Below, piece by piece: positions 43,442 through 58,305 of a stretch of 64,000 nucleotides of DNA. Source of the stretch: Leptoclinus maculatus (taxonomy: Eukaryota > Chordata > Actinopteri > Perciformes > Stichaeidae); contig JAVDOI010000006.1 in NCBI GenBank assembly GCA_032191485.1, positions 8,910,056 through 8,974,055 of the forward strand, in the 5' to 3' direction. The notes under the pieces are model-generated. The model had not been told where the DNA came from, made no database searches, and saw only the letters and a list, made by a program, of their open reading frames with translations. Each line of letters starts with the position of its first letter. Position 1 is the first letter of the stretch. A program made the translations under genes and the position numbers.

Positions 43442-43960
43442 CTTAATTCCTTAGAAAGCATTAAAATACTGCAGCTTTTTGCACATGTTTTGGTAAAAGA
43501 CAGTAAAACTGGCACATTGCAAAGGAAATTATTTGTTTAGTATTGATGATTTCAATGATAATTCTGACTCTCCACTGCCTGTACTTTCACTTTGTGAGGA
43601 GAAGTTTTTGGCCATTGAAAGAGTCCTGCTCAGACAAAAAATAACAAAACAAAAGTTATCTGTGAATACAGCCTAACTGTCACATTAATATCAACCTAAT
43701 ACAATAGGAAGAAAGCACAGAGACAACAAAACAAAGCAAAACAAAAAGAAAACAATCATATGTGCGGTCAACTAAATTGTGCCCTTCATTGGCATTCGAC
43801 AGCATTGGCATCCAAACAGCAATATTAGAGATAGACAAACACACCGTGAAACACAAAGCGTTCCAGTTACGTCCTACACCTCGACTCTGTGGCGACGTGT
43901 ATGTTGATGACAGTCCCTCTTTAGAGATAAGTCATGGACATGCAGACAGACATGCCGACT

Positions 43961-44269
43961 CTAAAGCACACAGCTCTCATTACAGTCAGTGGTGCTGCTA
44001 GCCGATCTCCTCTTCAGTTCCCTGCCCTCTGTCTGGTGGCGGGCGTGAGGGTGGTTCCCCTGTGACCGCTGCCTTGGCTCCTGCAGCTTGAAGTCATCCG
44101 GCCCCTGACTCCTCTCAGGCTCCACCTGGAGGTAGGCGCGAACGCGGTGTTGCTGCGCCACGGTGCCGCTGAAGTCAATGACACGACACTCATACGTGCC
44201 CTCGTCTGACGGCTTGACGCTGGAGAGACGGAGCTTGTGGGAGATGTTGCTGCCGGCTACTTTTACCAC
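43961..44269 (-). CDS. vstm2l: vstm2l exon 4 and stop
   Basis: Residues 111-212 and TAG. VVKVAGSNISHKLRLSSVKP, then DEGTYECRVIDFSG, gives the second half of the V domain. The remainder is a Gln/Arg/Pro-rich tail. Acceptor CATCAG|GTGGTA on the minus strand. Confidence 0.96.
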   Translation of the reverse strand: MVKVAGSNISHKLRLSSVKPSDEGTYECRVIDFSGTVAQQHRVRAYLQVEPERSQGPDDFKLQEPRQRSQGNHPHARHQTEGRELKRRSASSTTDCNESCVL

Positions 44270-47200
44270 CTGATGAGGGACAAAACATTATGTATTCTTA
44301 TTTGAAGCCCTATGGTAAACATACAGTAACATGTCTATATCATTCTAAACTCCTTAATTATGGATACGGGTAAAATGGATAATATAAATAGATCTAGCAA
44401 AAGCTTGGATGTCTTTCATCTTCATTATAATGAAAGAAAATAGTTTTCTTTGATATCGTCTTCCTTGTTTGTGCTTGTTGACAGTTGGCGCAGAATCACA
44501 CTCACACTAATCTTGGTGGCGTCTTTGGAAGTTTCCTCCAGGGCTGCAACCTGCACAGAAATATGGATGATGCATTAGCAACAGATGCACATTTCTAAAA
44601 ACATCTCGCAAAAGCAAAACATTGCAGTGGACAAACATGTCTGATGTTTTCAGCGTTTTTATCCCCTTGTAGTTACCATTTTCTCTCTCTGGTGGTTGAG
44701 CTTGATGTACGTGGGTAGGCATGCTTATATGTGCATGTTTAAATGTGTGTGTGTGTGTGTGTGTATGAGCACACACTCTACAACCCTAAGCACGTAAGCC
44801 TCTGAGCAGAAGGGTGTGTGTGAATGTGTATGCAGAGGCACAGAGGTATTCTTTTGGGCATAGGTATGAATTATGCATGAAGCAGACAGATATTTTGAAA
44901 ATCTATTTCTTTCTCAGTGCCAATTATAGTGTCTAGAGGCACAACAGGGGAGCCTGAGTTCCCCCGTGATGGGAGAGAGTCAACCTGTTCCCCCCAGTGC
45001 TGGCAAATGCTAATCAGCAATTATCCCTTCGTTTCCGTGCCAGAGGGTTTCTGCCGTGGCTAACATTGCATTTCCCCCTGCCTGATATGTAGTGAGCTTT
45101 AGGTTCAGTCCGAGCAGTTCTGTCCAAATAAATTGAATTGCAAAAACTGAAATAGTGATACAGAAAATGGACTTTGTGACTCTACTGAACAGATATAAAA
45201 AGAAATGAGAAATGTTCTCATGTATGAGGAAATAGCTGTCACAGATTATGTTTTCTGCTTTCGAGCACTAACCATATGCATCTCAAAGATGAAGGGAAAT
45301 TAGTTCCATTTGGTTTTCTATTTCTATATTTTCTATTTCTATATTTTTTTTACTGGAAACCCCACATGTTGTTTTGTAAGATAAAAACTGAAATTGATTA
45401 TTTTAAACCATAAGCAACACACAAAGAAATGGTTGACTATTCGCATATGAAACATTAGACAATTACTTGCAGAAATCCTGGGAGATGGGAGATGAGGAAG
45501 CTGTTTTTTAGGATAATTGTTGGGCTTGTTGAATTTCTTGCTCTTCTTCCTCTACTTAGTGTATATGTATATCTACACACTACCTGAAATGATATACTTC
45601 AGATATACAGACAATGTTATTGATGTTTTTCTTGTGATTTGTACGTGTATCACTGGATGTCTTGCCGTCTTTATGATGTATAATATACAGTACAGTGGTT
45701 GTCTTGTAAGCACCTTATGCACTCAGTCATCTTACCGTAGTCTACACTAATACATTTAGTCCCAACCTGTTTTTTGTCTGTTGTAGGCCCACAGCCCTAT
45801 TTGGTTAGCCTATGTACCCCTTCATCGGCATCATCCATAATATGTTCTTCTCATGAATGGATCATAAATGGCATGTTATTTATCATAGTTCACTATCTAA
45901 AATATTGTTACCTCTTTTTTTTTCATACTATTGAATTGTCCGCATTCAGGGGGCTCAAATTTGTGTTCCTAGTATATGAGCAGTTACCTCTTTATTGTAA
46001 ATTTGCTAAAGATCCCATCACACCGGTTTGCAATCCTATTTGGATGTTTATCCCAAATATACGGATTTGCTTTTAAAATAGAAACTCTTTTACCCACTGC
46101 GGCACACGTATTCCCCCGAGAATCACTGCACACATCAAACAAAATGCTTTCTTTGGCGTCTTACATTATCAGCGATCTGAGCAGGCTTCTCTTGCCCGTC
46201 TCTGTGGTCTCTGATGTACCACCACTGGATCTCCAGCGAGTAGGAGGGAGAGCCCGCCCCACGGAAGGAACAAGCCATCTCTACATCCTCACCGCTCTGC
46301 GTCGTGATGTCATGTGGCACCTCTGTAAAGAGAGCTGCAAGAGTATACAAAAAAAAAGGACAAAAGTTTAGGGAAAATGATGGGCTTAAGACATCCCTGA
46401 AATGACAGACGGACAAATCCTCAAGATTTCTATTTCTCAGGGAGCTCAGTGACAACATTTCACTGGCGACGTTACTGCATCACACTTCAGTAAGGGAAGA
46501 AATTGTGAAACACGGGTACAAGGTGTTGGTAGCCAAGTAAATATAGCAACGAGAAATTCAGAGAGAAGGTATCGACTTAACAAACCAGTGCCAATTGTTA
46601 GATGAAAGCTTGCAAATGTATTTGCAAGCTCAAGTGTCAAGACTGTGATAATATGCTATTTATATATTTTAATAATATAATCCTTCTTTCGGTGGTTCAG
46701 CAGCACAAGCTGAGCTGAACATTGTACCGATATATAGTCATTTGGATGTGTCATAACACTTCAATCCCACGCACACATAATGTAATACCACCTACACAGA
46801 GAACATCATTCTCTCTTTTCTCTCGTCGGCTTCCCGTAATGGTCAATAATTCAAAGTAAGACTACATTTTCCATCATATATCATCTGACTCAGAATGCAG
46901 TTTGTGTGTGGGAGGACACTTTGTGATCCTTCTTGTCTATGGATGAAGAAGCAAAATGGAGACTGACCTAAATGCAACTCTTTAAAGACATTAAGCTTTC
47001 TTAAAACACATTTGAAAAAAATCATAGTTAACCCCATTATAACCCGAAAACAAAGAGAAAGAATGAATCAAAGCATGAACCAGGAGGTTAATGGATGAAA
47101 CTACAACTACATTAAAGGGACAGCTCGGAGGGATCTTCTTTCGAAACCTTTTATACCCCGCACAAGTTCCACATCACCATATATGTTCGGTGTTTGAGAT

Positions 47201-48334
47201 GTTCAACATTTAATTGACCACAAAATCAGGATTTTAGGTGCTCAGATCAAATTGATATGAGTGAAAACTAAAATCCAAAGATATTGAAAACAGAAATGAA
47301 GTCTTAAGTTCTACACAAAAATCCAATACAAACACCACACTAAGGTTATATAAAATTAAATATAAACTCATCATAGTCAGTTGAATGAAGTGCAGGCAAT
47401 ATTCATACAGTATCGACCCTTCTAATTATAATATAGTTAATATACTGCATAGTGAAAGTATAATGTACACACACCATCCGAGGAGCTGTGCAATGATTTA
47501 ACATACATTTACAGTATCACACCCCATCAAGTCTTGTTTTCAAAGCCACCTCATTTACACTCCCTACTCACGTCGCTGACATCCTCTCTCTTAGTCTCAC
47601 TGATTGCATTGATTTTAAATGAGACTATTTAAGAAATATTACAGGAATAAATTATTTGTTTTGCTGTGGGTGTTTTCCATATATAATAAAGAAGACAGGA
47701 GTAGCTATTATGTAGCTGATGTATTATTTTCAGTTTTTCTGTCTTTATTAGTCTATTTTGTAAGTAGCTATTGTTACTTTACTTTTCCTCATCTTTCCAA
47801 TAGATTTTTTAGTTTTTTAAGGTATTTTTAAGAAATGCACAATGTTACATCTGCATCAGGTGTGCTTAAATAGTATTATCATTATCTACTCACTCTGGAG
47901 ATTTGAAATGTGTCACCAACTCTTTAGTGAAACAGTGAAAAGTGTCATGCATGAAGTGGGATGGGACAATAATCTCTCGTCTGTTCGGATTCAACCTCTC
48001 AGCTACAGAATAGTGCTGTTTCAGGGAGACACACGGACTGAGCATGTCTAGACCAGGTTAGTGAGGAGAGAAGTCTGTAATTGTCGTGCCCTTGATGCAC
48101 CACTGCTTGCGGCCAGGCAGTGGCCTCATTTGTCAGGAGGAGACGTACTGGAGGGATGGAGCCATACTGGGGCCAAGAAGGGTGGAGGAAGAGGAAAGAG
48201 AGGAAAAAGGACAAGGGCAGAGGTGAATCGAGGCGAGAGTGTTGAGAAGAAAGAGCTGAGAACGATGGACGGAAAAGTGAGGAAAAGTGATAGGAAATGC
48301 AGGGAGAAGAGCTGTAAAGCAGACACACCGGATC

Positions 48335-48403
<69 letters not shown>

Positions 48404-51400
48404 CGTTAGAAATAACTGTTTGTAAAGGAATGACATATGGAGAGGTACGAAGACAGAGCAGCGTGTAAAGTGCACTTAACATTGTTCACCATACACACCA
48501 TGTATTTAAGTTAATGCTCTCCCAGTTTGGGCTCTGCTAAAAGCTTCAGCTATATGCAGAGTACTCACAAACCAGTGCACTTTACACCCCTGGCAAGGTA
48601 CGGAGTCATCTATTAAAAGTCACAACAGCATTAAATGACTCATTCTTCAGCAGAAAGATAAATGATAGACCATTAAACTAAATGTTTCCATACTGTTTAT
48701 TTAAGTCCTTGAAATGTCTCCTTTATTATGTAAGGTGTCAAACTATTGTACATGCGTTTTTTTGTCGTGGCAGCATGGAGGTCCATTACGTATGAGCAGA
48801 CAGCTTGATGATAAGTCGTTCTTTTACTTTTCTCTCCAGCGCTCCTCTATTATGCAAATTCTCCTGAGATTGAAAAATAACAGGTGAGATAAGGATACAT
48901 TTCAGTCAAACTCAGTGTACCTCTCCAGTCCTGTTCTCCATCTCCATCTTACAGCATGAGTCCTTATTAAGACGCTGACAGACACAAGGGCAGAGAACAT
49001 ACTCTCTCGCTGCTTTCTGAAGCTCATGTCAGGAGGCAGCTGAACAGAGAGCGCACAATTCAGACAGACCTGTCAGCTACAAGCGGGTCCAGAGAAGTGT
49101 GCTATAAAACAGCCTCAAGCTGTGGTATGTAACAATACAAAAGATGATGCTGCGATCAAAGTGAAAACTATATTAATAAAACCATTCATTCTTCATTTTG
49201 GAAAAAGCAGTTTGACCAAATAAATTCATGCCATAAGAGGTATTTGAATGTAGGGCAAGCACATTGCAGATATATCAATAGATGATGTAAATTTAGGCTG
49301 ATAAGTATTACAAAATTCTGAGTATAACAGATTTTTTTTTACTCTCAAAAAATAGTATCGTTCGAGCTTTATTGGATTGTTAATGAATGAAACATTCACA
49401 ACAAAATGGATTGATAATGAAACACATAGAAAATAATATTTAGTTCAAACTTAACTGCAGTGTTTCAAATCAAATAATTCTGAGTTAATTCTAAAGAAAT
49501 CTTCCATTTATTAATTTTTCCATCTTTAGTTATGTGCCAGATATGCACATATAGATGGTGACAGGGAAGACTGGCCTCATCTTTTACATGTTACCCACAG
49601 TCGAGTGCTGAAGATTCAATATATCATTATTGTATTGAATCAAGTTTATTTATCTGAATGCACCAACGAACTTCTTACCAGAATTTCTTGTCTAATTCTT
49701 CTACAGTTCAGCTGCCACTCTATCTCTCACTCACCTAATCAGCTCGTTTTTGACAGACTGTTTTCTTTTTACATTTTCAAACTATCGCCACATACTAAGA
49801 CAAATGAAAACAGAAAAACAAGATAGATAACAAGATATTGAAACAGATAAATGTTTTCCTGAGTACGATTTTTAATGTCTGAGCTGGTCTGTGAAAAGCG
49901 TCTTGTGATTCTGCTGCACAGTGGGACATATTTTCTGGGACAATTTCCTGTGGCGCTAACTGTTCCTTCGACACCATTGTAGACTGTAATCACAGCCGGC
50001 ATAATGATTCACTTTCATCTGATGATGCATGTGTTTCCTGATGGAAGGAAAATCTTTCAGGATAACAAAGCAACCCAATCTGAACTGAACACGTCCAAGA
50101 GATTCAGAAATAGCATCGGAGGAAAAGCTCTGATGATTATAAGAAAGTTAAAGGATGCAGTAATACAACTGTAATGTGACCTTTAAGATAAGGAAGGAGC
50201 TCACAGTAGCAGTTATTTTATTCAGATACATCCTTTTCTATTATTTCTTTCATTTCTTTTCTTCCTCTATACATCTTATTATTCAGGACTGTCACTCTTG
50301 TCTCTCGGATGCCCGATGAAGAGCATAGAGGGTATGACAAAACGTATCACAATGCCTTGTAATAATGTGTTTTGAACATATGGTGCCAGAGCTGAAGCCT
50401 GTAATAGCAGAGAACCTCACTGTGCATAAAGTATATGAGAAAAACAACAGAGGGTGGCATTTCAATCATCTGAGTTTTCTTAGATTTCGATGCAGGCGCT
50501 GGCACCTTTTTTTTTGGTCCTGAAGATACAGTATCAACAGCTAGCGGCAGAGCACAGACAGCAGCATCTGTCACTTTGAACAGGCTGCGTTCCTACAAAC
50601 ACAAAGCTCTTTGTGGGACACACAGTAAAAGACACAAAAACAAGTGAGCAGAAAAAGAATGATGGAAATAAATCAGAAAAATTATTCTTATCTTATCTTA
50701 TTTGTCAATTTTTAATCTTAATTGACCAAAGTTAATGGATTATATTATTCTCTTTTTACCTGCCTTAGCAAGACTTCCCTAAATCGCCTACAAGTGGTTC
50801 AAAATGCTGCTGCCAAGCTTTTGACCAAGTCCTCCAAAGAGTCTCAGGTTACTCCCATTTTGATTGATCCCATCAAATTTTGAATCCACTTGTCCTTGTG
50901 ATCAGGATAACAAATGTGTGTGGTCAAGCACCTGCCTTCATTAAAGAGCTACTCCATCAGCAGGAGGTCTTTAAGGTCCTCTGATCGGGGTTTGTTGGTT
51001 CACTCCAGGCTCCAGACAAAAAGTGACTGTGCTTTTTGGCGCTCTCTCCCATTGGACTTAAGATCACTGACATTGTGGACACTTTTGAAAAGCAGCTCAA
51101 GACCCAATTGTATAGACTTGCTTTTTTCTTTTGTGTGTCTTATGATTTTAGCTTTGTGTCTGCATTTAATGTATGTTGCTTTGTCTTTTACTTGCTATTT
51201 TGTGTTTTGTTGTGAAGTACTTTGTGATGTCTGCTCATGAAACTCATTATTACTATGATTCCATTGAGTTCCCAATATAAAGGGCAGGTTTTTTAATTGA
51301 TTGATATCTTTATTCCCGTGTCATGCACATAACGTGCCCAACCCTCATTGGTTTATAAGACACCAAAAGTACAGCTAATAGTAAAGAGCACCAAAGTATG

Positions 51401-53383
51401 TTTTACATTTTCTACTACCTTGTCAGTTGCAAGTGCTTTCATCATTTCAAGTATTGATTGTAAAAAGAAATGTTCTGGTCTGGCACCGGAAGACATTAAA
51501 AAGGCTGTTGAAGAACCATGTCGATAAGCAGGAGTAATGCAAAAATCCATGGCTTTTATCAACAAAAAGTTAACTGAAAAAAAAGGACAACAATTAAACT
51601 CAGGAAATGTAGTAAAACTGAATTACACTGAATCAAAAGAACACTTAACAAAAGAAAGCTGCAGCCTCTCAACAAGCTGCCAACTCATCGCTCCACTTTT
51701 ACTCCAGTGAACCGGATTTCACCTTCAGCCTCACCTGATTGGACAGTCCAGTCTCATGGAAGTTCGTGAAATAGTCACGAAATGCAATCTATTGTTTTTT
51801 GTCGAGGGACACTAATTGTCTGTTTTTTGTGTGATGCTCAGCACGAAAACAATACCAATGGAAATTCAATTAGGAGCGTTATTCGTGGTGGAGACACGTA
51901 TTAAATGCATCCACGTGACTAAGCAACAGTCGGAGCAAGTGACGTACTTAATCATTTCCAAAAAGGACGATTAAGGGCGGGTGGCAGGGGAGGTGGATAG
52001 GTCCAACTAGCGGGACTGTCAACCAGGAGACATGGATTCATGGTAGATTTGCTGCCTAAACCAAAGAGTTTAGGCAGGTTTGTGGATTTGTTGCCAAAAC
52101 GTAAATGTTCGTGTTTTTTTCACTTAAACGTAAGCCCAACCTTGATGTTTTTCCTTTACTTAACAAGGTGGTTTTGTTGCCGAAACCTAAGTCGTCCTGG
52201 AAAAAACTGTCAATTCGTGTCCCTGAACTGATACTGCTATGAATATATTATTTAAAAAAAAGGCTTTTTAGGCAAATTGTAAAAACAATTTTAAACATAG
52301 CACAAACCACAATCTTGATACCATAGATTTTAAAGTAAAAAAGTGTTCTCTGGTGGAGAGTAATGGTGTTATTGTTTCTAAATTACCTCAAATCTAGTTT
52401 GACATAATATGCTGCAATTTGTGTTTCGTGACATTTGCACCGATACAGATATCTGCAGTCGGCTAATATTGGGTCTAGCTCCACTACCTACAGTATAGTA
52501 ACCTATAAACCAGCAATTACCTCCAGGGGTACTTCATGCTACGTTTTTCTGTGAGGAGTTACATGAAAAGAAACAGTCCTGTCCATGTTATATCTGTTAT
52601 TTCTTTACTGTGTGGAAGCTGGTCCCGGATGCTACTATATCAGATGCTAATCTTAGTAGTTCTGTTGTCTAGAGTTAGGAAAGTTTATCCTCAATCTTTT
52701 AGCACTATATCATGTACTAATCCTTTTCAAAAACCCCCTTTTAAAATATTATCATTTAAAAAATCAACCAACTAATGAAGCTAAAGTTAGCCTACATAGC
52801 TAGCCAGCTCCAGCTGACGAGATCTGCTAATGCCAATTGTCATGTCATCCATAAATTCCTTTTGAGTGGAAAATCTGCCACTGTTATAACTGTACATTGA
52901 TTACAGTTTTACATTAACTAAGATTACGGCGCTTGTCTTTATTCATATAATAATCACATTTTTGTCTGTCACCATTTATCTTTATTATATAGACTTAACA
53001 ATCAACTAAATTTTATTGAGATTTCAGATTCTTTGTGAAATGATTCTCCTAAAATCAACCCTTAATACCCTTTTGAATGTAAGAAACAATACTTGTCTAC
53101 AACTTCCAACCAAAGTAGAGTATAAAGGAGAACTGGTGAAGAATTAATGACGCTAGCTGAGTCGCCAAAGTCATTTGAAACCACAGTGTATGAAGTCAAA
53201 GTCAAGTCAAGGAGATAGCTGCACGGGGAGTCCTAAAATACACTCGGGAGTCCAAAGCAGTCGGACAGCAAGGTAATTCCTGCACTTTCCCATTTCCCCC
53301 GCCAAACAATAAGACCCCAATTTTGCAAACGCAAGATTTTTCAAAATTTTCCACCTTTCTTACTCGTTTAAATCCTTTCTTAG

Positions 53384-53414
<31 letters not shown>

Positions 53415-56093
53415 CAGCTCAGTAACATCTCCCACACATCTCCCCCTCTTGTTGTGGACACTGCTACTATTCTCTCTCCCTTTTCTATTGCCCTTTCATT
53501 CTTACATTCTACCTATTAGAGGTTCCTTCTACCACTCAATCCTATTCTGTACTCTCACCTTCCTTCCTCCTTTAATTCAGTTCCCCTCCACACTTCTTCC
53601 TCCTCTCTATGGCCCTCTCGCTGAGTGGGCAATCTGTGTCTGTTGGCTCTCTGGTGTGTGGTATAAAGAGATGCTTCCAACTCTCAGAGTAGCTCACTAC
53701 ATCTCCTGGAGCCTTGCCCACTGGCTCTGGCAGGTGTTCAGCATCCTGGGAGACTTACCCTGTGTGTGTCTCTCACTGTGTGTGTGGTGCCCTGTGGCTG
53801 GTAGTCAGCATACAGTGTGTGTGTGTGTAGATGGAGCTGTGCGGATTTGAAATGCATGTCACATATAATGGTGCTACTGTGTGCTGCTGTTGCATGTTTT
53901 ATGCAAGCCATTGCGCATAGCGTGTCCCTCTACATGAAAGAAAGGAATGGATGTGAGGCAGAAAAGAGCCTTTCCAATTATCCTTTTGCAATATCCCTCT
54001 CTCTCTCTCTCACACACACACACAACCTTGTACTTCTATTTCTGTGAGGAAAATCATTGACAAGATGCATTCCCTAGCCCATAAACCTAATCCTTATTCT
54101 AAGCTGAACCTTAAAACCAAGTCTGAACCCACAAAGAGGCAATTGAAGGTCTGTCATGAAGAGAGGAGTGGTCAAAATATCCTCACTCTTTAAATGGGTC
54201 CCCGCAAAGCTGTAAAGGCACACACACGCACACGCACACACACACACGCACACGCACACGCACACACACACACACACACACACGATATCAGAGCAATTCC
54301 AGGGATCAAAGGTATGAACTCCTTTACCAGATGGAGAAGAGAGAATCAAACATTATCTGAGCATTTGATGAATTTCCTGATTTAAATTATTGATTGCAAA
54401 TCGAATATTTGGGGATTTGGGACTGTTGATCGGATAAAATAAGATATTGCACCTCTGAGCTAAATTTGTGGTTGTGAACTGTGACAAGTTGCACTAAAAT
54501 GTGAGAATGAACATATTTGTAACTGAACCTGAAATTTCACCTGTCATATTTTTTCCCCACTAAAGCATGAAGTAAAGTGGCAGCTTTAAGGGTCTCACAA
54601 CATCTCTCTGCCCTTCTATCCCATATTACCACAATATGGCAACTGAATGAGAAAAGGCGCTGGTATATGTACCGCAGGGCTGATGAGTGGAATTGGAAAC
54701 AGTTGGGAGAGAAGGCGAGGGGGAGGTCAGGTAACTGCAGGGCTGATGAGGAATGTGTGTAGAGGGGTGGGGCAGTCAGGTGATAAGTAAAGGAGGAAAA
54801 GTGCCAGTGCACCTGGTGGATGGATGCAAAATGGAAACTAAGGGGCCTGAGGAATAGGGAATGTGGCAGGAGAGGAGGGACAGAGAGACTGTGATAAAAA
54901 CAGAGATTAATTTCATTAAGCACAATTTGCTTGGATTCAAGAGAATTTTGATAAGCAATAACAGTTGCCCTGCCCTAATCTGCTGATTGGAGCATTCCTA
55001 GTAATGCAAATGCAAATATTTGACAGATACGCTAGAGTTCTATAAATACATCCCTAATCATTAGCACCACTAAATCATGCTGTGCCCAATGCCTCACCAT
55101 CTTGCCTCCCTTGTCCTTCTTCCTCCTCCTCCTCCTCCTCCTCCTCCTCCTCCTCCTCCTCCTCCTCCTCCTCCTCCTCCTCCTCCTCTCGGCATTATCG
55201 ATCTGACAGTTGTCAAATTGCCTTTTGGTTTGCTATGCAGACGCCCTCTTCAACCTGCCTGTGCAACACGACATGTTGACAAACAGACTGTCTCCCGGTG
55301 AGTGCTGTGGCGACGTCTGGCCCTGACAAGCCTGCTCTGCAGACATCCAAAAGTTTCCTGCCTTTAATCACATTAGCGTCACCAGAAATCAATCACATAA
55401 CCTTGGTAGAATGCTAAATCAACAGAAAAGCTGACGCCAATGGTACATTTTCACTGGCAGAGACAAGTGTGAGATTACTTCTGACGTGAAGCACACTGGG
55501 TTGTCTCATTTATAATGCCACAGAAAGAGTTTGCTTTGCTTGGCTTTTTCTATGTATAGATTTTCATAAAGGCAGTACCGTCAGAACTGCCCTCTAGTAG
55601 AGGCAGGGGGCCGCTGTTTGAAGATGCAAGTACAGTACATGCATTTTTAACTTTACTTCTATATTGCTTAGAAAGCAATATAGAAGTGAGGCCACGAGAA
55701 CACAGAGGCGTCTGCATGCTATCCACCAAAGACTCATTAAAAAGGAAAAGGAGAGAAAATAATGAAAGAAAAGCAATGTGGTGGAGGACATAAATATATG
55801 AAGAAATGCATGTACACTGCTCTAGCCCCAAAGAGACCACTCTTAAATATTTCTCACTTCAGGTCCAAGGCAAAATGAGAAGGATAAATCCAGCCTGAGA
55901 GCCAGTGTGAGGTCAATCCATCGATCCTCCCTCTCTCTCTCTCCCTCTCTCTCGCTCTCTCTCTCCCTCTCTCTCTCTCTCTTTCCGTCTCCCTTCCTGC
56001 TTCGGAGTGAGCTTGAGCTGTTTGAGGATGACTAAATTACAGAGGGCGAATTAGCATGGACGAGAAGCAAGTGTGACACCGTATCTTTGCAGG

Positions 56094-56153
<60 letters not shown>

Positions 56154-58231
56154 TGTTTGTGAGCCGGAGACAGAAGCTCACAGTTTAAGACTGCACCAAC
56201 CCTGCAATTTTTTGTTTTTCTTTGCCAAATCATTTAAGGACAAGGCTTATGTTATTCAATAGTGTTTACTTATTTTGAACATATCACATGAAAAACACAT
56301 TGTGTTTCTTCGTCTCTCATCACTTTCAAGTCCAATCATTACTACTGAAATCTTAACTAACCAATCACAACTATATGCAGTAGTTCCATTCTTTAAAACA
56401 AGTTAAATCATTTCCTAAATCAGCTGGGCACTGTCATTTTTAGGTAATTTTAGTAAGTTATTGGAGTAAATAGTGCAGTTAGTGGAGTGGAGTTAGTATG
56501 CTATTTGAGTGCATACAGCACCAGCATGGTATATGTGGGAGTAAAATAAAGGATACCTGTGTCATGGTAATGAAATGCCACCCACTGCATCAATGTGGTC
56601 CATTGACGTGTTTTAAAAGTTGTTGTGCAACAATGGAGCTCTATGGCACAGAGGAATAAGATCTATCAAGATTTGGCTACGCTATCACTTTTTATTCAAA
56701 ATTCTAATGACCATTGAACCTGGTAAAACAAAACATACATTTGATTTGTAATCATCTGTTCAAATTCCAAATCCTCCTTGAACTCCAGCGGGGGATGGTC
56801 CTTAATTGCACCATCCATCTTTTGTTGACATAAAACACAAAACTGCTGCCATACAGTAACTTTAGTTTGTCGGCATTGATTCCACTAGTTAGAAATGATA
56901 GTGTTTTTATCAAATGCTCCTCTAACAAAGAATGAGCATTGTGGTAAATACATTGTGTGTAAGAAAGCTGCATCACCATGCATGAAATCAGGATATGTGG
57001 GAATGTCGGCACATACTGTACCAAACAGTTATGTAAAGGTTTTAGGACATCGGAAGACGACAAAAAGAGACATTTGGTAGCTGGAAGAATTGTGGGAAAT
57101 CATTCTCCGGTTAAGTGCAAACATTTTTCACCTTAAAAAAAGTTACCACCTTACGGGGACAGCAAGTAAAATCAGGGTCATTAACTCAATGCTACCATTT
57201 GAGTCATATCCGTAGGGCACCGAAGAGCAGAAATGATTCATTGAGAAGAAACCAGCCACAGTAAATACCAAGACATAAAAATCCAGCTTAACATCACCAA
57301 GGTGAATGTAAATAGCCCGTTTCACTAACTTGATGAATGGCTTTAATAATCAGGGAAGCCCCAAGGGAACGGTGGATGAAATAACAAGAAGCTCCTGTAA
57401 TAAAGAGAACTGCTGCAGAAATTGATCTTGATCTTAAAGAGCTTTAATCCTGCATGCAGATAATCAGCTAGAGGAAGAAGTTATGTTTGGGTAGTGAATA
57501 TGGGGAAAAGCCTTGAAGGGTTACAGCACTTTGCGCTGGTTTAGAAGCTATAGTTTTAACACAAGACCGATGCAATATATTCAGTTTTATTAAAGGTATT
57601 GTATTCTTATCAATCTACCACTTATAGTCAAAGATGAGTCAAACGTTATACCGGCAGTTGTGAATACTACTATCGCCCTGTCTCACTGTGCAAAGACATT
57701 TCTGTACAGCCGTTAGAAGTATAGCCTGCAGTAGTTGTAGGCTGGAGTGACAACTGATAACCAAATGTGGGGGAAAAAAAACATAATAACACTGAGAAAC
57801 AAAAATAAGCAGCCTGGGAATTTGCGTAAAAATGTCAATAATGCTGTATTTGGTTCACAATCAGCGGCGGTGCAAACAGACAGGAGCCTCCTTGGGGAAA
57901 TAATCGCTTGCCGCGAGACCTTCAGCCTTCATTCAAGGTGGAAGGTAAAACAATGAAATAAGAATGGAGCCGGTAATCAAGCCAGCAGCTGTCTGCCTGT
58001 TGCCGTCGTTACTCCAGAGTGAATTTTTTATAGCCCATGGGACACAAGACTCGGAGGCTATTTCTGACAACATTATGTTCTGCTTGAGTATGTTGCCCTT
58101 GATAACCTTTAAGCGATGGTGTATACCAGGGGTACCAGGGGTATTCAATTACATTTCCAAAAGGTCCAGATTGAGAAAATCTCCTCGTGCAAAGGTCCGG
58201 AACATTACAATATCTAACTTGTGCTATTTAG

Positions 58232-58305
<74 letters not shown>

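Noticed and set aside
47999..48482. Frames of up to 158 codons with poly(Cys-Val) or poly(Thr-His)
   Set aside because: Produced by the (CA)n microsatellite. No splice context or conserved domain.
50914..51240. 108-codon frame as an independent gene
   Set aside because: Its RSLRSSDRGLLV-type peptide is the C-terminal end of an L2-type reverse transcriptase with frameshifts and stops around it, a dead LINE fragment.
53323..53850. 175-codon open frame rich in Leu, Ser and Phe
   Set aside because: Pyrimidine-rich low-complexity DNA in the vstm2l intron. The hydrophobic composition follows from CT tracts, and no family resemblance was seen.
55077..55301. Poly-proline and poly-serine frames
   Set aside because: Translation of the (CCT)n microsatellite.
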